From assembly GCF_022605165.1 (NCBI RefSeq), contig NC_063071.1, forward strand, positions 2,046,001-2,110,000: DNA of 64,000 bases. The letters run 5' to 3'. This document shows, piece by piece, positions 22,487-32,709 of the stretch. Made by a program: the position numbers and the translations under genes. This DNA is from Purpureocillium takamizusanense (Eukaryota; Ascomycota; Sordariomycetes; Hypocreales; Ophiocordycipitaceae). The notes below the pieces were generated by a model. The model ran no database searches. It saw only the letters and a program-made list of their open reading frames with translations, and was not told the origin of the DNA. The number at the start of each line of letters is the position of its first letter. Position 1 is the stretch's first letter.

Positions 22487-23692
22487 GGTGGTGAGATTTA
22501 TTATTCGCCGGTAGGTAGTTGAATTGAGAGAGAGAGAAATAGGTTCGTTGTTGGAGCCCCGTGCGTTCGTGTGCCCGCACGCGCTGCCGCCTCGCAACAC
22601 ACAGACGTACCTACACGTACATTCATTCGTATTACTTCGTACGTCGCTCATCATCGTTCTTCAATCACCCGGATGGATGGATTCCATGCACGCATGCATG
22701 CACGCACGAGCGACGTGGGTGGGCTGCCCCCCCCCTTGCATGTGCATCCATCTCTGCCGCCCGCTGTGGGCAGGCAGGCATGGCAGGCATGGCATGCATG
22801 AAATGGCACCCCTGCGCTTTCCAGAAGCAGCGCCACCACTTACATGTCCCCCTCCTTGCCCCATCAGTCATCCATCCCTCCATCCACCCATCCCCTCCGC
22901 CCGCTCGGAACCTTCCAATCCCCCTCCCCCCCTCCCTCCCCCAAAATTCCTTTTATCCGCACCCACATCCCGATTTCCCCCCCCCCCACACACAGGCATG
23001 AGCAAGGGCCTCTCTCCCTTCCGTGGCTTTCTTCAACGCATATCTGCAAGCGGTTTTCTGACATTGAGCCCAGGAGGGGAGCGAATTGCGCACAAGACAA
23101 AAAAGTCATGGATGTGCCGTGCCTCACCACATCTCTCCAGAACCCCGCCCTCCCCAGACCCCCCGTACACCCTCTGTGGCTCCATTCCCCGTCTCCACCA
23201 GAGGTTCCCCGTTCCTCCGGGCTCGATGTATTCACGGCATCAACCTAGACATGTTCGGCTTTACGGATAAAAGGCATGGGGGAATGGAGGCAGATGGACA
23301 AGGAGAGAAAGTGTGCCTGGCAGGTAACCCGTCGCGACGTCTCCCAAGGTTCGCCGTCTCGGTGCGCAGGTGTCGCTCAACAGCGTAATGTCATTTGGGC
23401 TGCCCATCTCCCGCCAGGGAATGACGAGCATGGCAGCCTCACCCATGCCGCTGCCATCTATATACTGGCGACCACGACTGCCCCCATCTATCCCCACAGG
23501 AGTCCATGTGCCTGCTCTGGTATCATGACTTTTCCCAAACAAAGAGCTCTAATAAACATGTTAGCCAGACGCCCGTCCAAGACGCCCATCAGAGTACCCA
23601 ACGCCGAATAAGCCGACCCGACGCCCCGGGTCCCTAAAACCATACTAAGCAGATCCCCCTGTGCCTCCCTTTTTACCGACCCTGGCCCGTCG

Positions 23693-25212
23693 TCATCTGG
23701 CCCTGCTGGAGATGCCGAGACCTTGGCTCTGCTCTTCGAGGTCGTGAAAGTCCTCCAGGGAGCGGTTCGTCGGGTGGAGGTCGTGGGAGCTCCATGTCGG
23801 CGAGTTCTTACTACCCTCAATCACGTAGACTTCGCTCTTGGCGTCGTGGTGCCCTACCTCGTCCGTGGCTTGACCGCCCGTCATGGCCTGCTTGTGGAAT
23901 TCGTCAAACGTCAGGCCTGCCGCTGCACCTTTGACTTGGTAGTTTGCCTGCCTCGATTCCGTGCCGTAGCCAACTTGATGAAGCGAGACGTCGTTGGGTC
24001 CAAAGCCAGGCATGGATCGCGTCGCCGTGTTTCGACTGTTCTGTCCGTAACGCCCTCCGCCCGATACGCCCGTGCTCGGAGTCCTGTCCGTCGATGTAAA
24101 ACCGCTGACCCTCATGGCTCGCAGGAGCGGTCGGATCGTTGCCAGGCTCGAAGCGATGATGGCAACGCCAGGCTCAACCACCGTCCAGATCATGGCATCC
24201 GTTGCCGTATCTATCGCCACTCAGTCAGAACGAACAACCTATTTCGTGACCATGGTGACCCTTACACAGCAGATCGTCTGATTCTTGCAGCCCATTCAAG
24301 AACTTGAGTCGGATCAAAGTGGCGATGCTCGCGCTGATTGAAGGCTTTAGCTGTCTGCAATCTCGGCACGCCCCGCAGGGGCAGACTCACAATATGCCGA
24401 GGCCAAGAATCACAATCACAGTCGCCTTTGCTTGCTTCGTCATCTTGACACTCCAAAGCATCGGAATGGGCAAAAGAGCCTGCCAGATCGGTGTTAGCTA
24501 GCGCACCGCAGGGCCAGGAAAAGGCGACTCACATAGAGCCAGTCTGACAGCACCGTCATGACGCTCAGAGCGTACGCGGCGGATATGATCTCATCGGCGC
24601 TGGCGCAGTGCCCGTGGTCGATTCTAAAGTCCCACTGCTTCGCAACCGGATTGCATTGAAACACGTCCCAGAAGAAGATGCCCAAGCTCCAGAGCGCGAT
24701 GACGACTAGGCTGACCATGAGGATGTACTTGTATACCTTCCCGACAGCCAGCCGGAGAAGGAAAATACCAATGCTGAGCTTGATGAACATCATGTCGAGA
24801 ATGTATATCGCCGTCGCCAGAGCTTGCCACTACCTTGATGTGAGCGAGGGTCTTGGCGGGACGTCGGCCGCGGCACATACCATGAGGGCGGCAACCCGGT
24901 CGTCTTCGTTGGTGATTGCTGCATTGTGCTTTCCCATGCCCTTGTTCACCCCCTCAATGACCATGGCGCAGGTGAGCGTAAAAATGAGCTGTACATCGTA
25001 TAAGCAACGGTACGGGCGCGAGAGCCGGAGGGATGAGAACCAACTTGAGCAACGAGCATGAGCCAGTCGTCGATCTGGAAACTCTTCATCAATATGGCCC
25101 TCGTGTACGTCCGTAGCCCGACGGCGATCCAGCTGAGCACGAGCAATGCAATGCAGGTGCCCACCATAGACGCGCCGAGGTTCTCGGTAAGGTCGACATT
25201 GTGTTCCGTCAT
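23693..25212 (-). CDS. SAT4/rhodopsin-domain integral membrane protein (PTH11-like receptor superfamily)
   Basis: Six exons (minus): 25212-25045, 24988-24881, 24829-24533, 24479-24391, 24333-24266, 24210-23693. Introns are 56, 51, 53, 57 and 55 bp with GT-AG ends, and every junction keeps frame. The product is 415 aa. About seven hydrophobic segments lie within residues 15-285, including MVGTCIALLVLSWIAVGL near the N-terminus, IYILDMMFIKLSIGIFLLRL and YILMVSLVVIALWSLGIFFW. The family signature FQCNPVAKQWD occurs in the middle, and an IRLKFLNGLQESDDLLYTATDAMIWTVVEPGVAII-type block precedes the tail. The last 120 residues are a hydrophilic cytosolic tail rich in Ser/Gly/Asp. Members of this fungal superfamily are candidate surface receptors or membrane scaffolds; no ligand can be assigned. 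It diverges from BNA7 over 4 kb. Confidence 0.85.
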
Positions 25213-28200
25213 GTCGGTTCAACGATACCGGCTCGGTTAACTTCTAAGCACCATGTCCTGTTCTCGCGGCGCCAAGTCGAACAGGTGATATTGAAGGAGC
25301 AAGACTCGTGAAGTCGAAGCGGAGGGTGGCGGGGCAGGCGACGATGTACGCAAGGCCAGTATGATGGGCAACACCTAGCAAGTGCCAACAGACGGAGAGA
25401 CAAAAGATGGGAGGGCAACGGTAAAGTACAATTCGACCACCTGCAGCAGCAATGCTAGACCAGGGTGCATCTGTGTAAGATGTGGCGTCGGGGTGTCGCC
25501 AAGTTGAGAGCGCTGGAGACACGCCAACGATGGAGTTGGGGCGCGAGTAGCGCGCCCATGCAAGGTACGGGGACGGAGCAGCAGCTAGATCGACACCGGC
25601 GCATGGACGGCCGATTATGTTTGCCTCTAGCCCATCCGTCATGGTTACGTCCACGCGGGTGGGAGTCTCGTCCTAGGTCGGTTGCTGTATAAGTTACCTA
25701 GCACCAGCCAGACGTCTTGCTTGGGCCCGTCGCGTGCTTTCCCGGCCCTCCCACACAACAAGAGGGACCGCCGCACCCTGTAACCCCTGTGCGCAACCTC
25801 ACAGCCGGGTCAAGAGCACCTGTGCCATGCCGAATGGCTGCGATAGGTCTGCAGGCCGCTCGGTGTCCCGGCGGTCCGGCGGAAGGGCTTGGTGGCCAGT
25901 CCTTCATGCGGTATCCTGTCCTCCGCTCGGGTGCAACATAGGAGGCAACGCTTCTGCCATGCATCCATCAAGCAGCAGCCATCCTGCAAACCTTGTCTCG
26001 TGGAGGATGTCGTTGCTTTCCCACCAGGCCCGCGAGCTTGACCTGCGACACAGGCCAGCCCACCGGGACAGGGTCCTTGTACGACGGGGTGCAACCTTGC
26101 GAGCGCGCGCGCGAGTTCAACGTGGGGATGGTTGGCCGTTGGCATGCGCTGGAGCTGCCGATCCGAGTCATGCGACAACGGGCGCCAGGCCAGTCACTGA
26201 GCCACGGCCGGAAGGCACGGCAACCCAGCTTCTGCGATCCGGACATGACCCTGTCAGTGCCGTCTGGTGCAGCCTTGAGCCTGGGGATGGCAGGGCTGCG
26301 TTTTTGTCAAAGGCGTGTTCCTAGGGCTGCTGACAGCGCACTAGGCGTCTGTAGCCCGACCCATGCCCTGCCATGCCCTGCCATGCATGGTTCGGCGAAC
26401 CTAGACTTGTTCGGGAGCGTCGTCGCGGCGCCCCAGCCTGTCGCGGTGCCAACCGTCGACGCTGAGGCGCGCCTACACTATGGATGCTGGTCGGCCGTGA
26501 CGATGATGCCCTGGTGCGGCGACGGGGAGATGGGTCCTCCAGGGATTTTCCACAGCGATGAGGAGGCATTTACCAGGCCCTCGGTGCCCGTCCTGGCACG
26601 TCGTGCCAAACGCACACGTCCTTTGCAGGCAGCCTCCACTCCGGAGCCCTCGACGATCCAAAACGTGCCGGCGGGGCACAAGTGGGCTCGCAAGAAGCTG
26701 TTGTTGCCAATAGAGCCGGAGCGATCCATGCTCGCTGGATGTGCGATGCAAATACGAAGTACCAGCCCCTCGTCTTCTGGTAGCATACGGAGACCATAGG
26801 GGTCGTCTGTCGGGCGGGACTGCTGCTAAGCTGGAGCATTGGCGGGACAAGCTAAAAACCTGAGCGGGTTGCAGGAGATGAAGTCCGGGGCCTTGACGGA
26901 ACCAGAGCGGCGGCGTTGGCGTTGATTCGGAGGTCCAGATTCTGGCCTGGCCTGGTCTGGTCTGGACGACGATAGCGAAGGTAGATGCAAAGTTGGACGG
27001 ACACAAGAAATGCCAACTTCACGTGCCGAGGCAACACAACAGTTGGGGAAGGAGCTATGCGCGGCCCCCTGCAAGCTGCAGTTGCCCTGCTGCTTGCTGG
27101 GTGTCGTCCGCAGCACGTCCTGCGAAGGAAGGTGCGCCCAGGTTGGCGCATGCTGGGCTAAGTAACCTAATGCACATCCCAGCGAGAAAGAACCTCGTCT
27201 GCTGCCGTTGGACAACACAAGACCAAGGACTCTCTCTCTCTCTCTCTATGCCCCCATGATACAGAGACCCTTCCCTCAGCCAACGTGCCCGTTTCTCCTC
27301 AATCGTCGCCTACATACTATTCCCCAACACAGCAACAACAGGGCACGACTCGCCAACAACTCACGACCAGCCGCAAGCACGAGATGAGAACGGGGGCTCG
27401 CGCGCATAGGCGAGAGACACTGTTCCCGTCGTACAGGAGCTGGGCTTCGGAGCATCAAGTGCCACGTTTCTCCCGGTCCGCGGATCGCATCTTTCGCGGC
27501 GGCGGCCGAAGCTGAGGCACATCCTTGGCGGGAATCTTCGCATCGTGGGCCCCTGAAGACGGGCCTGGTGGGGCCCTGGGCGGCGAGGCGTCGACGTGTC
27601 CCACCACGCCAGACGACAGATGAATCCCTCAATGGAGAAGGCGGCAAGAGTGGATGCTGGCAGCCGATGGCAGCTGTGTCGATGGGCCGGGATGCCAGAC
27701 GCCCGACAGCTTGCGGCCCACCGAAGCAAATTCCAAATTCTATACCACGAGCTATCGTCGGCGCCGTCTGTGCGCGAATCTGAAGATCCGAGACTGCGAG
27801 CAGATCCGACCGACCAGCCTGTCCGGTACTCGCCCGTGCCCTGGGATCCGCCAGACGTGCCTACACCCACTGCACGTACCGGCTTGTTCCTTACGTCCGC
27901 AGCCTACATGTGACCGATCGCCAGTTCGTCTGTCGGTGGGTCCCGCCCCTGAACAGACGACCAGCTTGTGCGACTTCGGGAAGCAGCCCTGAAACCCCGA
28001 CCTGCAGCCGCCTCGCGGGGGAAAGTAATTTGCACACAAGCCGGATAAATCGGGAGGGTAGCTGGGAACCAGAAGCCGTTGCCTCTCCTGAGACGAGAAC
28101 GCGATACCGGCCGTCGTACGAAGGCCGTTTATTGCCTGTCGCCAATGCTCGATCGATAGTCTGGGCTTGGTCTGCAGCAGCGTCGCAAATTTCTACCTTG

Positions 28201-29177
28201 CCGCTGTGGGCGGGTTGGCTCGACCTAGCCAAACGCAGGAGGCGCTGCAGGGCTACTGCAACCACGGACCAGGACGCCACTGGCCGGACAGTCCCCAGGA
28301 ACAGCCTAGCCGGCTCGCATTAGCAGTCAGTCGTTGGCGACTTCTGTTCCTCTGTGGCTGGGGTTGGCGATTTCACGAGCGACGTCGACGAAGCCGAGGG
28401 CTGCGGCTTGAAAACTTGATGCCTACAGAGGGTCCAGATCAGAACCCGAGCGTCTGGTCGCAACACCCCGACTCGCTCACGATTGGACAGTTGAGACAAG
28501 GTCCAAGACGTCGTGCCGAGCAGTTCCGCTGACGCATCAGATATGGATCCGGGAGTTGTGGTGAGATTGTCGCGTAGCATTGAGCCTGTGCAACAGGCGG
28601 TGCCATCATCTACCGACGACGTCAGCCGCGCAGTGCCGTAGCACCGTACCAGGCCACATGAACGAACAAAAGAGTCTGTGTGACCCTACCACGTCAGCGG
28701 GAGCACGGGGTCGGCGGAGCAAGGCGGGACGGAACCTGACCCGATCCCGACAGACCCTCTTTTCCGGGAGGGCAGGCCGCCCATCACCGGACCGGAGACG
28801 GCAACCGGCCCTTGCGCGACGACGGGCATTAGATCAACGGGGACAGTTCTGGTGCACTACATTCTGGAAGAGGCGGTGGACGCCAGCTCACGCTGTTCTG
28901 CGAAGCAATGAGACCTCGAGACACGGCTGTCCCTTTTGCGCGAACCCGGCCGCGGCACGAGGCGGCCGCGGCTATGTCCCGCAATGCGCGGCGTGTCCTG
29001 CGCTCCCTCCGCGCCCCGCTGATAGTCACGAAGTACGAGGTACAGTGCCGCCCGGCGTGTCGCTCCCGACGGCACCTAACCACCGCGCATGTCTCCCACC
29101 AACGTCTTCTCCTGTCACGACCGTCAACCACGGAGCCCGACCACGCGATTCCGCCCACGCGCGACACAGACGACGAC
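25213..29177. other. Divergent intergenic region, 4.0 kb, no confident gene
   Basis: It lies upstream of both the SAT4-type gene and BNA7. Composition is GC-rich with a (CT)n run near 27229-27249. Frames of up to 268 codons (25993-26799 +) exist on both strands but show no domain, no consistent splice extension and overlapping rivals in other frames. I find no tRNA-like A/B boxes. Promoters and perhaps non-coding transcripts are the likely content. Confidence 0.55.
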
Positions 29178-30105
29178 ATGGCGCAACCTGAACAGATTAC
29201 AGGCCTCGACTACAGCTGTCATCAGTACGGCGACCACGCGCTGCAGCGCGTCGGCATTTGGCAGCCAACGCCGCGGCGTCATCACGGATACTGGGTCATG
29301 TACGATCCCGCCCTTGTGCATCGAATTTAGACGGAGCGCGCAACATTAACCCGGCTCTAGTTACCTTCACGGCGGCGCGTGGCGCGACCCTCGCAACACG
29401 CACCTAAATTTCGTGCCATCTATCAAGCAAATCCAGTCCAACTTTGACGCGGCAGTTCGCGGCTACATTAGCGTCGACTACCGCCTTTCTCCGCATCAAG
29501 ACTATCCTCAAGACCCCGCGCAAACGCCCAAGCCAGAGTTGCGCATCGCGAAGCATCCAGACCATGTTCTGGACATTCGCGCTGCCCTCCATTTCCTTGA
29601 TACCGAGTACCAGATCTCTCGAGGTTATATTCTCGTCGGGCACTCGGCCGGTGCAATGCTTGCGTTCCAGGCACTCATGGGCCAGTCCGCACTCGCAAGA
29701 CAGCAGCCGCGGGGGCCCATCCCGCTGCCAGTAGCCATCATTGGCATCTCGGGCATCTATGACCTCGTAGGTCTGAATAGCAGGAAAGAGGGCTACGACG
29801 GCTTCATCAGTGCTGCTTTTGGTAAAGACCAAAAGGTCTGGCAGGCGGCGTCGCCAGCGACTTTTGGTGGCAGCTTCAAGGAGACCTGGTCCGGTTCTCC
29901 ACTGGCGATCCTCGCCCACTCGCCTGAAGATACCCTCGTCGACATGCCGGAGATTGATTCCATGGCGGCGAAGCTGTCAGAGGACGGCATCAACATCGTT
30001 GCCGTCAGAGATCTGTCTGGCGAGCACGATGAAGTATGGAAGGACGGGTCCCAGCTTGCAAGCCTGGTCGCACAAGCTCTTCAGCGCCTGTCGTCGGCTG
30101 GATAA
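29178..30105 (+). CDS. BNA7: Kynurenine formamidase (arylformamidase, alpha/beta hydrolase)
   Basis: Exons: 29178-29299 and 29361-30105; the 61-bp intron has a GTACGA donor and CTAG acceptor. Splicing creates VIYLHGGAWRDPRN, the family oxyanion-hole motif (HGGAW at 44-48). The product is 288 aa. The nucleophile elbow GHSAGA puts the catalytic serine at about 136. A C-terminal GEHDEVW segment supplies the likely catalytic histidine (about 263), with an acidic residue upstream. The enzyme hydrolyses N-formylkynurenine to kynurenine and formate, the second step of tryptophan degradation toward NAD. BNA7 family members from fungi have this size and motif spacing. The neighbouring gene, converging with only 228 bp between stops, is an MFS permease. 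Confidence 0.9.
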
Positions 30106-30333
30106 TACATGACACTCTGGAGCAGCAATGAAGCACTGTTGGGATACAGGTTACTACGTTGCATTACATATGACTCTCTCTGCTTGGCGCCGTTTCCAGT
30201 GCTCTTCGACCTCGCCACGTTGGATATGTTGTTGTTGTGCCGCGTCTGTCGCATGCGAGCCAAATTTGACATGAATTTTCCCCTCTTTGGAGAAGCAACT
30301 CACCGGACTGTCATCGCCTCTGACCTGCTCATA

Positions 30334-31922
30334 TCAGATCTTAACCTTCCATCTCCATCCGGACGCGGCAATCCGCGAGCTGAGAAAGACGCCCGACGCA
30401 GCAGTCATGAAGACGCCGGCCCAAATCTGGGCCGCGAGGTGGGTTCCCCCGGAACGATCGATGAGCGCGCCAGCCGTCGGGGGCCCGGCGACGGTGGCGA
30501 AGGAGCTGAGGGTTTCGATCATGCCAAAGCGCGTGCCCATCTTGCGCGGATCCTTGGTCAGGCTTGCGAGGGCGCCCACAAAGGTGCCTTGGTTGGCGCT
30601 AATGGCAATGCCCCAAAAGACGGAGAAGGCATACATGCCGGCGCGCGTCGTCACGCCGACCCAGCTGAAGAAGCCGACGCCGACGAAAAAGGTGGCGACG
30701 CAGTAGGTGTTGATGGGGCCGAAGTGACTGCTCGCGAGGTAGCCGACAAAGGGCCGCGTAGGGATACCGAGCGCATTGACTATGAGCAAGAGGCCGACCG
30801 ACTCGGTCGTCGAGAAGCCGATGATGTTGCGAGCGAAGCTGTTGATCTGCAGCAGAGTGAGTTGCCAATCCTCGACTACATTCTATGATAACATGTGCTG
30901 GAGGGGTGGCGGCGGTGGCCACAGGGGGTGCGTCGACTCACAAAGAACAGGCCCGTGTATATGGCGTAAAAGTTGAGAAAGGAAGCGAGGGCGAAGAGCA
31001 GATACGGCAGCTCCCGGAAGGCGGTCCACTCAACCCAGGGGCCAGCCTTGCGCGGGGGCAGATAAGGCCTGAGCATGAGGCAGGCGGCGACGGAGTTGAC
31101 GAGGGCGATGAAGGCGGCGCAGCGGACGGCCCAGGGGAAGCCGACCTGGGGAGTGAGATACTGGACCGTGGCCGGGAAGACGACGCTGCCGACGGAGGTG
31201 CCGGCCGTGGAGACGGACAGGGCAAAGGCGCGATTCTTGCGGAAGTAGGAACTCGTGACGGCCAAGGCGGGCATGAAGGCGACGCCGAGCCCGAGCCCGG
31301 TGCAGACGCCCTGAGCGAGGAAGATGTGCCAGTAGGTGGTGGCGAGGCTGGTCATGAAGGTGCCGAGGACGGCGAGGAAGCAGCCGGCGGCGGCGGCCTC
31401 GCGCGCGTAGCCGGCGTCGACGAGGCGGCCCGAGGGCGCGCACACGGCAAAGGTCAGGAAGACCTGGACGGAGCCGATCCACGAGACCTGGGCGGCGGGC
31501 AGGCCGAGGCTCTGCGTGTAGTGCAGCTGGTAGACGCCAAAGGTGCCGGCGTAGCCCCAGGTCATGGTGTTGATGAGGTGGGCGGCGAAGACCTGCATCC
31601 AGGCCCGGAGGGGACCGCCTGGGGGCTTGAACTCGTCGTCGTCGCCGCCGTCGCCATTGCCACCGTCGTTGAGGATGGGAGGCGGCGGCACCACGGGGAC
31701 GTCGACGTTGGATAGGGTCCGCTCGGGATGCAGATGGGAGGAGGCATCGCGGGGACGGCCGTCGTCGTCGTCGTCGTCGTCGTGGCCGTCGCGGACATGG
31801 GCTTGGATGTGGTGGACCTCCTTGTCGTCGGCTTCACCCACACGGTCCCGGGGCGGCGGCGGGGGCAGGGCGTCGGAGCCGGACGGCCGCCTTTCGACGC
31901 CGGCGTCCTTGCTTGGGAGCAT
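30334..31922 (-). CDS. MFS permease, monocarboxylate-transporter-like
   Basis: Exons (minus): 31922-30942 and 30846-30334; the 95-bp intron has a GTGAGT donor and lies between YTGLFF and INSFARN inside a transmembrane block. The product is 497 aa. Residues 1-105 are hydrophilic, Pro/Asp-rich with seven consecutive Asp, and presumably cytosolic. The remainder holds about 12 hydrophobic segments starting with the MCT-like block GGPLRAWMQVFAAHLINTMTWGYAGTFGVYQ, then GYAREAAAAG and the G-rich helix GVCTGLGLGVAFMPALAV. Fungal MCT-like permeases of this type sit in the plasma or vacuolar membrane and include sugar, carboxylate, riboflavin and unknown transporters, so the substrate cannot be inferred. 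The ATG at 31922 is the first in frame. Confidence 0.88.
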
Positions 31923-32028
31923 GGCCCTGTCTGGGACGACGAAGCATCGACTGCAGGGTCGGGGGTGGAGGAGGGCGGCCCTTGGCAGGTGCGATACTTT
32001 GTTGACTCTTGTCCGAAGGATGTATGTG

Positions 32029-32080
<52 letters not shown>

Positions 32081-32085
32081 TTTGT
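32029..32085 (+). repeat. TA then TG dinucleotide microsatellite
   Basis: Alternating TA runs directly into about 15 TG units, then TATGTGTG. It lies roughly 110 bp upstream of the MFS start codon, so it could be within its promoter or 5' UTR. Confidence 0.9.
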
Positions 32086-32641
32086 GATGTGTCCGGCTCC
32101 TCGGCCGTTGGCGGCTATGTCAACCAACAACAGAGGCGGGTATTCGGTCCCGGTGCACCGTCTTATATACCCTTTACCCCGGCCCTCCTTTCTCTCTCTC
32201 CCGCACTCGTCGAACACACCAAAAAGCACTTTGGGACCAGGCGCTCTCCCCGGAGTTCCCGCGCGCGCGCGTGTGTGTGTGCACGCACCTGCAGGCGATC
32301 GTTTACGTACGAGCCCAGAGACCCCGTGGAGCTGTGCGTTTATGCGCATGGGGTGATGGATGGATGGATGGGGGGGGGGGCGCCATGGAGTCGACAAGGA
32401 CGGACACGTCCCGCCCCGAAGCCGGGCTCGTCCACCCCATCCATCTGCCCATCCATCCATCCATCCATCCATGCCTCCAATCCAATCTGATCTGATTCGA
32501 TCCATATCCCATACTACATGCGACCCGATCCATGGGGGATGCGCGCAGAGACGGGCCGCCTACTTGCTTGCTTGCTGCCTGCTACTGCTGGTAACCAGCC
32601 GCGGAGGTGCCCCGCCGCCATCCTTGGCGCGACTCCTCCTC

Positions 32642-32709
32642 CTGCTGCTAATGCTGCTCCTAATGCTGCTCCTAATGCTGCTCCTAATGCTGCTGCTGCT
32701 GCTGCTGCT
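32642..32709 (+). repeat. 12-bp tandem repeat followed by CTG trinucleotides
   Basis: Four tandem copies of CTAATGCTGCTC (the last ending CTG) from 32648, passing into a pure CTG run to about 32708. About 720 bp upstream of the MFS start. Confidence 0.9.

Larger units (their letters stand above)
20606..23692. other. Convergent intergenic region, 3.1 kb, repeat-rich
   Basis: Unusually long for two facing 3' ends (RPC4 and the SAT4-type gene). It contains 17 C at about 20912-20928, a CATGC/CGTGC pentamer array at about 21637-21671, an ACAT/CA microsatellite near 22438-22486, and a pyrimidine-rich block about 22850-22990. Open frames here (for example 22524-23270 +) are low-complexity Pro/His/Ser and I do not call them genes. 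Confidence 0.6.

Noticed and set aside
22524..23270. 248-codon plus-strand frame
   Set aside because: Pro/His/Ser-rich and made largely from CATC and CCT repeats.
25993..26799. 268-codon plus-strand frame in the 4-kb gap
   Set aside because: It has no domain, its composition resembles translated GC-rich spacer, and it overlaps other equally open frames on both strands.
25213..29177. Degenerate transposon or RIP-mutated relic
   Set aside because: The gap is GC-rich, not AT-enriched, and no terminal repeats or transposase remnants were seen.
17459..31922. A secondary-metabolite or catabolic gene cluster
   Set aside because: UreD, RPC4, a SAT4-type protein, BNA7 and an MFS permease share no pathway and are widely spaced; there is no backbone synthase.
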